This document shows positions 58,449-64,000 of a stretch of 64,000 nucleotides of DNA, in pieces. The first letter of the stretch is position 1. The number at the start of each line of letters is the position of its first letter. Origin of the DNA: Cyathus striatus (Eukaryota > Basidiomycota > Agaricomycetes > Agaricales > Nidulariaceae); assembly GCA_025738555.1 (NCBI GenBank), contig JAOVFP010000015.1:682001-746000 (forward strand). Direction: 5' to 3'. The position numbers and the translations under genes are program-made. The notes below the pieces were generated by a model. The model was not told the DNA's origin. It made no database searches and saw nothing but the letters and a program-made list of their open reading frames with translations.

Positions 58449-61400
58449 TTAGGTGTATCTACATAGTTGAAGTAGTATGTCATTATCAACCAAATCATTA
58501 ACATAATAGTCATGCTTAACTTCTGCATTCACCATGAATACACCATGTACAACTGATTCAAGGGAAACAAAAATAGTGTTCTTCATCCCAACAACTTCTT
58601 TTACTCTTTGGAAACCTAATGCATGGTCCTTCCAGACAGGCCTTGCAGCTGAGTTGAACACTTGAATAAAAGCCATTGCATGCTTCTTTCCATCATCTGC
58701 AACTGTAACTTCAAATAAAAGCAACAGTTGTGCATAACTAATTTTGTCATCAATAACTAACATAATGCAATCATGCCGGGGAGAGCCATGATAAATATCT
58801 TTGCAATGCAATATCCTCCATGACAATGTCCAGTCTTCTTCGGAAACATAGTCAATATTGACTTCAAAGAATTGTTTAATCTAAATGATATTATAAGTTG
58901 ATGTCCAGTAGAAATATCGTGTGCATCTTACCTTTCCATTATTACCAAGTGTTATCATACTGTGTGCTTGAATTATACCATTCTCTTGATAAACTTGAGT
59001 TAAATATGTATATAGTCAGCTTGAAAATTTGGAGAATGCTGGATTTCTTGCTATATCTGGTGGAAGAGAATTGTAGCTAAACTCTGGTCCCTTTCCACAA
59101 AGCAAAACATGCTGAACCTTCAATTTTAGATGTTCATTATTTTGTAGCAGATTATTTGTATTCTCCTTCATAACTGAAAGGGTGGATTGATATTGTTCAT
59201 GTTTTATAAGCTGTAAACTTTGTGAACAGGTGCTTTCAATTCTGATCTTTTAATAGTCTCATACCTGCCTTCCCAAGCTATCCTGTCTGTCATTAAAGCA
59301 TTTTGCTGCATCTTTCAAAGGTCCATGGGCCCGTTCATTCGGCTTGGTGTTATATATTGAGGTTACACCTTTTCCCTCAATGTCATCAAAAAAATGAGTG
59401 AAAAGAGCATGGATTTTTGGTATATTCCATGTCCATCCATATTTCTCAGTTGTTTTCTAAAGTAAAATAAAATAAAATACTGTCAGGTCTAGTAGTGTCA
59501 AAAATTATTATATACCTTTAACAGCTTGCTGAGAATTCGTATTTCTTCTTGTCCTTCTGCAATTGTATCCTCCGTATGCATTTTGAAGCATGAATAATTG
59601 CTAATAACAGCTAAACAGTGAATACATTGAATTATGAGTTGGTTGGCCTGGGTTATTTCAGCTGCAATGCCATGTAATATAACCTATGAGACAATGATTA
59701 ATATACTCTAAACATATATTGATAACTGCTTACTCAGAGAAGATCTGCATATTTGCTACCATCTGCAAAGTCCATAGTAAGAACATGTTGAAATGATGGT
59801 AAGTTGCTCCAAGGTGGCAAGTTTTCAATACTAAGAATAGTTATTATTTGTTCATTGCTTTCAGCTGAAGTCTCACTGATTTTCAATTCGTGCAGATGCA
59901 GAATGATCTCCACTAAAGTACTGCCTGATATACTTCCATAACCATTTCCAAACACCTATCTCATTTGCATGGAGGACATCATATGTCATAGTACTATAGA
60001 TATCTGTATGTAGAAAAACCCAAAAGCAATTCTAATGAACTCAATTAAATTTAAGACTATGGGAGAAGTGGTTTAATATACCTTTAGACGTACAAGGCCA
60101 AGTGGTTTATATAGTTTTTCTCTTTCTTCCTCTGTTAATTCTGAAGACTTGTTCCAAAGATTTATATATGCACTTGTTGTGCATGAGCTTCCACCACCCA
60201 ATGAAGTTAAGAAGTTGGATGTTCACTCTTCACAGGTAGGGCATGCAGCCTCTCCATTTACACCATGATTTAGAACCACAATAGTTCTATAAATAGTAGA
60301 ATCAGAATAAGAAGATATCATAAAGTGAATTCATACTGCTCTTCATAGTCAAGCGAATATATCAATACAGATGGATATAATTGTCTTTCAATTTCATCAC
60401 CACATTCATACCATTCACCAGTAGTAGTGGGCTCAACCAGTGAATCATGTACATGGGACATAGCTTCATGCCAAATGGACCGATGATGATTAGCCCAGGA
60501 ATGTTTGCCCACATGTTCAACATTATCACTAACCTTTAAATCACTGAGTTAGTACTTTATAATTATGCAATGATATGTATAATACTAATGATTGGAAGCC
60601 ATCCAATAATGCAAGCACCTGCAAATCCATTTGTATTCCGAATTTCTGATGGAAGATTTAGAATTCTAGCTATAACTGGATAGCTTTTACGACCACCAAA
60701 TTCCGATACTTTTCCCTTGTCACTCCAAAGCAGCAGGCAAAGTGGGGCACTTTCTTTTGGCGATTCACTCTGTATATTATTCAAGTTGCTTGATTAAATC
60801 TCTCAAATTTGGGTTTATTACTTACCTGTAACTGCCAGAACTTATTCCCAGTCCAAGGCTCATTCCAGAAACGGATTTTCTTGTCCCCAACTACATGATA
60901 TTGTTTCTCTGCATACCAGGTGAAGCGTTTAGATATGACTGGATGAGAGGCAATTTCTTTCACCCAATCCCATACTGGTCTTCGAAGAACTTCATACTGT
61001 TAAGCTTCGGTTTTATATGGAATAGTGAATTTGACACTGTCAAACTGGGGTTTCTGGTCAGTACAGCATACATTTTAAATAATAAACACATTTACTCCTA
61101 CTGAGGAAGCTGCTGCTAAATCAATTAACTGATTCATCTCAGATGCAGATGAAAATGTGACACCATTAGCAGGCTCTGATTCCTTAATAAAGTCAAGTCA
61201 CTCCTGACTGACATTTGTGCTGAAATTTAGTCTTATGCATTTCTTGGCAAAATTTAGATCTTGTGCAGTGCGGAATGGATGCCATGGCTTTGACTCACTC
61301 CATAATTCATTGATATTAGCTTGCAAACTTGTACTTGATTCGCTTCCCTTATATTCTTTGATTGGAATTCTAATCATGTCCTTTCCACTGTGTGGGTGGT

Positions 61401-61852
61401 ATTCAATTTCAATGAATTCTTGCGGACCATCTGATTAATTATAAGTGATATGTTCTCAATATAATGAAACAAGGATAATTACTGTCAACTGTTAGCAGCT
61501 CAATTTCAATTGTGTTTTCTTGATTGGTTTCATAGTCAATATCCATTGGATGCAGTTCAAGGCCCATATCATCAGTATGATCTGCAGCAATGTATTAAAT
61601 GCAATATAACAAGATGTTAAATATAGTACTATGCTCACAAGTGTTAATTGCATCATTTGTAAGTGGAACTGTGTGATCCACATTGATATCAAGATCTTCC
61701 AACTGATGTTCCCTAGCAGCTGCATTTGTTGCATAACAATGTGACTGTGCACATATCGTTAGATGGTTATGCAAGCCTTGGGACTTGAAATGATGATGAC
61801 AAAATTGGCATACAAGGTCTGTATTTGATCGTTTTCCAGACTGACAAGCCAT
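58449..61852 (-). pseudogene. Plavaka-like (CMC superfamily) transposase gene, multi-exon, decayed
   Basis: The N-terminus at 61852 starts MACQSGKR and carries a C2H2-type finger, CQFCHHHFKSQGLHNHLTIC. Downstream exons include 60781-60963 (WNEPWTGNKFWQLQ), 60563-60784 (APLCLLLWSDKGKVSEFGG, PVIARILNLPSEIRNTNG, GCIIGWLPI-like), 60318-60512 (SIWHEAM, LYPSVLIYSLDYEEQYEF), about 60060-60260 (a CxxC pair, then LTEEEREKLYKPLGL), 59734-59955 (LPPWSNLPSFQHVLTMDFADGSK) and 58449-58826 (HGSPRHDCIMLV, DLVDNDILL). This order matches Agaricomycete Plavaka-type transposases, which move DNA by cut and paste. Exon joins were not all worked out. Stops such as one after ACPTCEE suggest decay. Nonsense codons again dominate. 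Confidence 0.68.
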
Positions 61853-62215
61853 TGTTCAAGTAAGAGGAAAGATGAACATCGATGGCACGAGAGTAGATAA
61901 GAATCAATGATAACTGAGATAACCAAATTTGATGAGTGGACATGTATAAATCGAAATGAATAACAATGTGAATAGAGGTACTCCTACAATGCCTCAGAGT
62001 AACCTAATAATATTATACTGTAATTGAAAGATTGTCTTAATATTATGAGAGACTCAAAATGCACTGTATTGCACGGGGAACAATATGATGCCTTATATGG
62101 CAGTTGACACCTTACAGTGGCTTTTGGCACTATTGCAATACATTGGCTCATGCCTTACAATGATCTGACAAGCACCTACAGTGAAAGTAAAGGCTTAAGG
62201 CCTTACAAGATGTTT

Positions 62216-62604
62216 ATGACTTTCATGACAAATGAGTCTGGGAGTAATGGGGAGGAAGAACATAATGAGGGTAAAGAGTAATGTACAGTAGGTAGAGAAA
62301 TGTAAATACTTGTTTTTTGGTGGCTTTAAATCATTTTTTGGCAAAAGGAGAACAAAAAGCAAGAGTAATGGTAAGACAGAGTAAAGAGAAACACCTTAGG
62401 AGAAAACCAGTGCAACTTTGTACTTCCACTCTCAGCCCACCTTGTTAAGTATGCAAAGTGATGAATTAGCTATGCTTATTAAACATAGTGGTCATCATGT
62501 AAGTGGTGTCTGGAGAAGTGTCAATCTTCAACCTTTGGTCAAGAAGATGGATAAGGATATACAATAAACTAGAGCAGAGAAACTGAGATGTAAGCAGAGA
62601 AGAT
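62216..62604. other. Gypsy internal sequence between the nested transposon and the pol stop
   Basis: About 390 bp, AT-rich and CpG-poor, with no ORF. It would continue into the antisense ORF region if the nested transposon were removed. Confidence 0.4.
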
Positions 62605-63720
62605 CTATACAACAGGGGTAGAAGGATTGGGCTTATCAGGGTAATGAGTGTGAAATTTCTCTATGAGCTCTGTAGCATGTTCTAGTTCAGTGGTAGCCAA
62701 CCAAGTGAATTCTTTGTTGGTTCCTTCATAGCCAGTCCATTGGACTAAGTAACAAAGTGGACATTTCTTGAATCAGTGATCCAGCTTGGAGTCACAGATC
62801 TCACAGATCTTGAACTCAATATCTCCATTGATTTCAACAGGAGGAGGCAGAGGTATCTCTTGATCAGGGATTGTGTTTTCAACTGCAGGCTCAAGCATAG
62901 AAACATGGAATACACAGTAAACAGTTTGGAAATTGGAAGGGAGTCTAGGAGTGTGGGAGTGGGTACCAGTTTCAGCAATGATCTTGAAAGGACCATAATA
63001 CTTTTCAGCCAATTTCTTGGAAGGGCAAGTGGTGTTGAAGGGCTTAGTGTGGACAAAGGCTTTAGTTCCAACTTTGAACTCCAGAGCAGGCAAGCAACAA
63101 TTGTCTGCTCTGGTCTGATAGTACTTTTGAGCAAGTGCTATTTTGGCCTTGAGGTTTTCATGAAGTTTCTGAAGGTCCACAGCATAATCCCTAGCATGAA
63201 TGGAGGTAATATTTGGAGGTAAATTGCAGGTTAATATTGAGAACCTTACCAAGAGACCAGAAGAAGTGGGAGACAAACTCCAAACCATGATCAGAGGTAA
63301 TGTGGCTGGGAATACAATGCTTAGAGAATATGTGCATGACAAAGAGATTAGTGAGCTGGGCAGATGTGATGGTGTTATGGCAAGGGATGAAGATAGCTTG
63401 CTTGCTAAGGTGGTCCACAATAACTAGAATTGAATTGAACTTATCAAACCCAGAGATTGGCAGCATTTCAATGAAGTCCATGGAAATGGAATGCTATGGG
63501 CACTCTGAAATAGGGAGTTGCTTCAATGTACTATAGGAACAGTGATGCTGTGGTTTAGACTGTAAGCAGATGGTGCAAGACTTACAGTAGTCCTTAACAT
63601 AAGTACAAAGTCCAGGCCAAGTGTATTCCTGTCAAATGTTATCCAAGGTCTTGTTCTGACTAGGATGTCCAGTGAGTAAATGGTCATGTTTGCACTGGAC
63701 AATGTCATGTATATTCCCAT
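62605..63720 (-). pseudogene. Ty3/gypsy pol remnant: integrase and chromodomain
   Basis: Read on the minus strand: a zinc-finger remnant of the H2C2 type (KHDHLLTGHPSQNKTLDNI, ending CKSCTIC), then the integrase core (MDFIEMLP, VIVDHLSKQA, SDHGLEFVSHFF). A C-terminal part follows (DLHE-like DLQKLHENLKAKIALAQKYY, PSKKLAEKYYGPFKII, VFHVSMLEPA), and then a chromodomain (YLVQWTGYEGTNKEFTWL) ending at TAG 62605. Integrase normally pastes cDNA into chromatin; the chromodomain guides targeting. A deletion just after LQFTSKYY removes the segment that should hold the catalytic Glu. TGA and TAG codons interrupt the frame (for example at NI*QEY and CP*HS, and before FKKCPLC). No reverse transcriptase is seen to the right. 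Confidence 0.82.
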
Positions 63721-64000
63721 GCATCTAGCATATTCCCATGTATCATATTTATCACATTATTCCCATCTGCCACATCTGTCACACATATTCCCATGAATTA
63801 CATTAAATGTCACATTCATTACACATTTCCTGCCACAGTAATGCACAGTCAATGTGCAGTATTATGACTCACTCTTACTTATTATTAGTATAAACTAGTT
63901 TGTATCTAAATAGCAGGGACTTGGACTGTAGAGCTCAAGTTTCAGCTTAAATCGAACTTGCTTTACTTTGATTGTTCACTTTGCTCATACTTATATCTAA
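63721..64000. other. Unassigned AT-rich sequence at the window end
   Basis: Pol homology stops near 63720. The following 150 bp repeats TATTCCCAT and CACAT/TCACATT-like words, suggesting low-complexity or another inserted repeat. Nothing else is supported. Confidence 0.35.

Larger units (their letters stand above)
55754..62215. mobile_element. CMC/Plavaka-like DNA transposon nested in the gypsy element (ends approximate)
   Basis: Holds two convergent genes. Both flanks carry clusters of AAGGC/GCCTT motifs (55775-55925 and 62090-62205), resembling the subterminal repeats of CACTA-type elements. Exact ends are uncertain. A TGTCA-type start near 55736 and ...ATGACA near 62231 is one weak terminal-repeat option. 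The segments 55930-57119 and 61853-62090 show no coding signal. Confidence 0.55.

Noticed and set aside
55736..62231. TGTCA...TGACA as exact ends of the nested DNA transposon
   Set aside because: Only a few terminal bases match and no clear target duplication is seen, so the ends are left approximate.
63721..64000. Possible second LTR at the window end
   Set aside because: TATTCCCAT-type repetition is visible but no TG...CA boundary, primer site or duplication could be identified.

Overview
The window is fungal nuclear DNA, most likely from a mushroom-forming basidiomycete (Agaricomycetes). The evidence is GT-AG introns of about 48-70 bp, a fungal 2OG-Fe(II) oxygenase relative, a GH15/CBM20 glucoamylase piece, a chromodomain-type Ty3/gypsy element, a Plavaka-like (CMC) transposase and Helitrons of the basidiomycete RepHel type. 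The genus cannot be read from the sequence. No rRNA, tRNA or CRISPR was seen.

1-43577: an uninterrupted head-to-tail array of nine Helitrons, all on the minus strand. Five are long (A, cut by the window start, to 3315; B 5125-12795; C 17575-25722; D 25723-33254; E 35544-43577). Four are short and non-coding (N1 3316-5124; N2 12796-15877; N3 15878-17574; N4 33255-35543). At all eight internal junctions the CTTG 3' end of one element directly abuts the TCT(T)ATATATAATGAG 5' end of the next, with no base between them. Long elements carry one spliced gene. Its first exons encode a 460-610-residue proline-rich, RG-box extension and its last exon a HUH Rep nuclease plus PIF1-like helicase. Exon 1 ends inside the start codon (AT|G). 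Only D is open throughout (1939 aa as modelled); B, C and E have frameshifts and A is incomplete. Short elements keep both termini, and each carries 10-12 copies of a 21-bp iteron-like repeat beside a multi-hairpin 3' module.

43578-52900: chromosomal flank. It holds a 506-bp TA-flanked MITE, a decayed 2OG-Fe(II) oxygenase gene, a glucoamylase 3' fragment with duplicated starch-binding domains, a 134-aa hypothetical gene, a 97-aa Cys-rich four-exon gene and long stretches without a clear gene.

52900-64000: nested mobile DNA, poor in CpG. A WD40-repeat pseudogene is cut by the 3' LTR of a minus-strand Ty3/gypsy element (53320 to beyond the window). That element contains an antisense zinc-cluster-like ORF and is itself interrupted by a CMC/Plavaka-like transposon (about 55.75-62.2 kb) carrying two tail-to-tail genes. 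Nearly all breaks here are TGA/TAG nonsense codons, whereas the Helitron copies decay by small indels.

How the parts would work together (inference): D could supply Rep-helicase in trans to the short elements, which share its termini. Repeated insertion at the A|T spanning an element's own 5' boundary would build the array.
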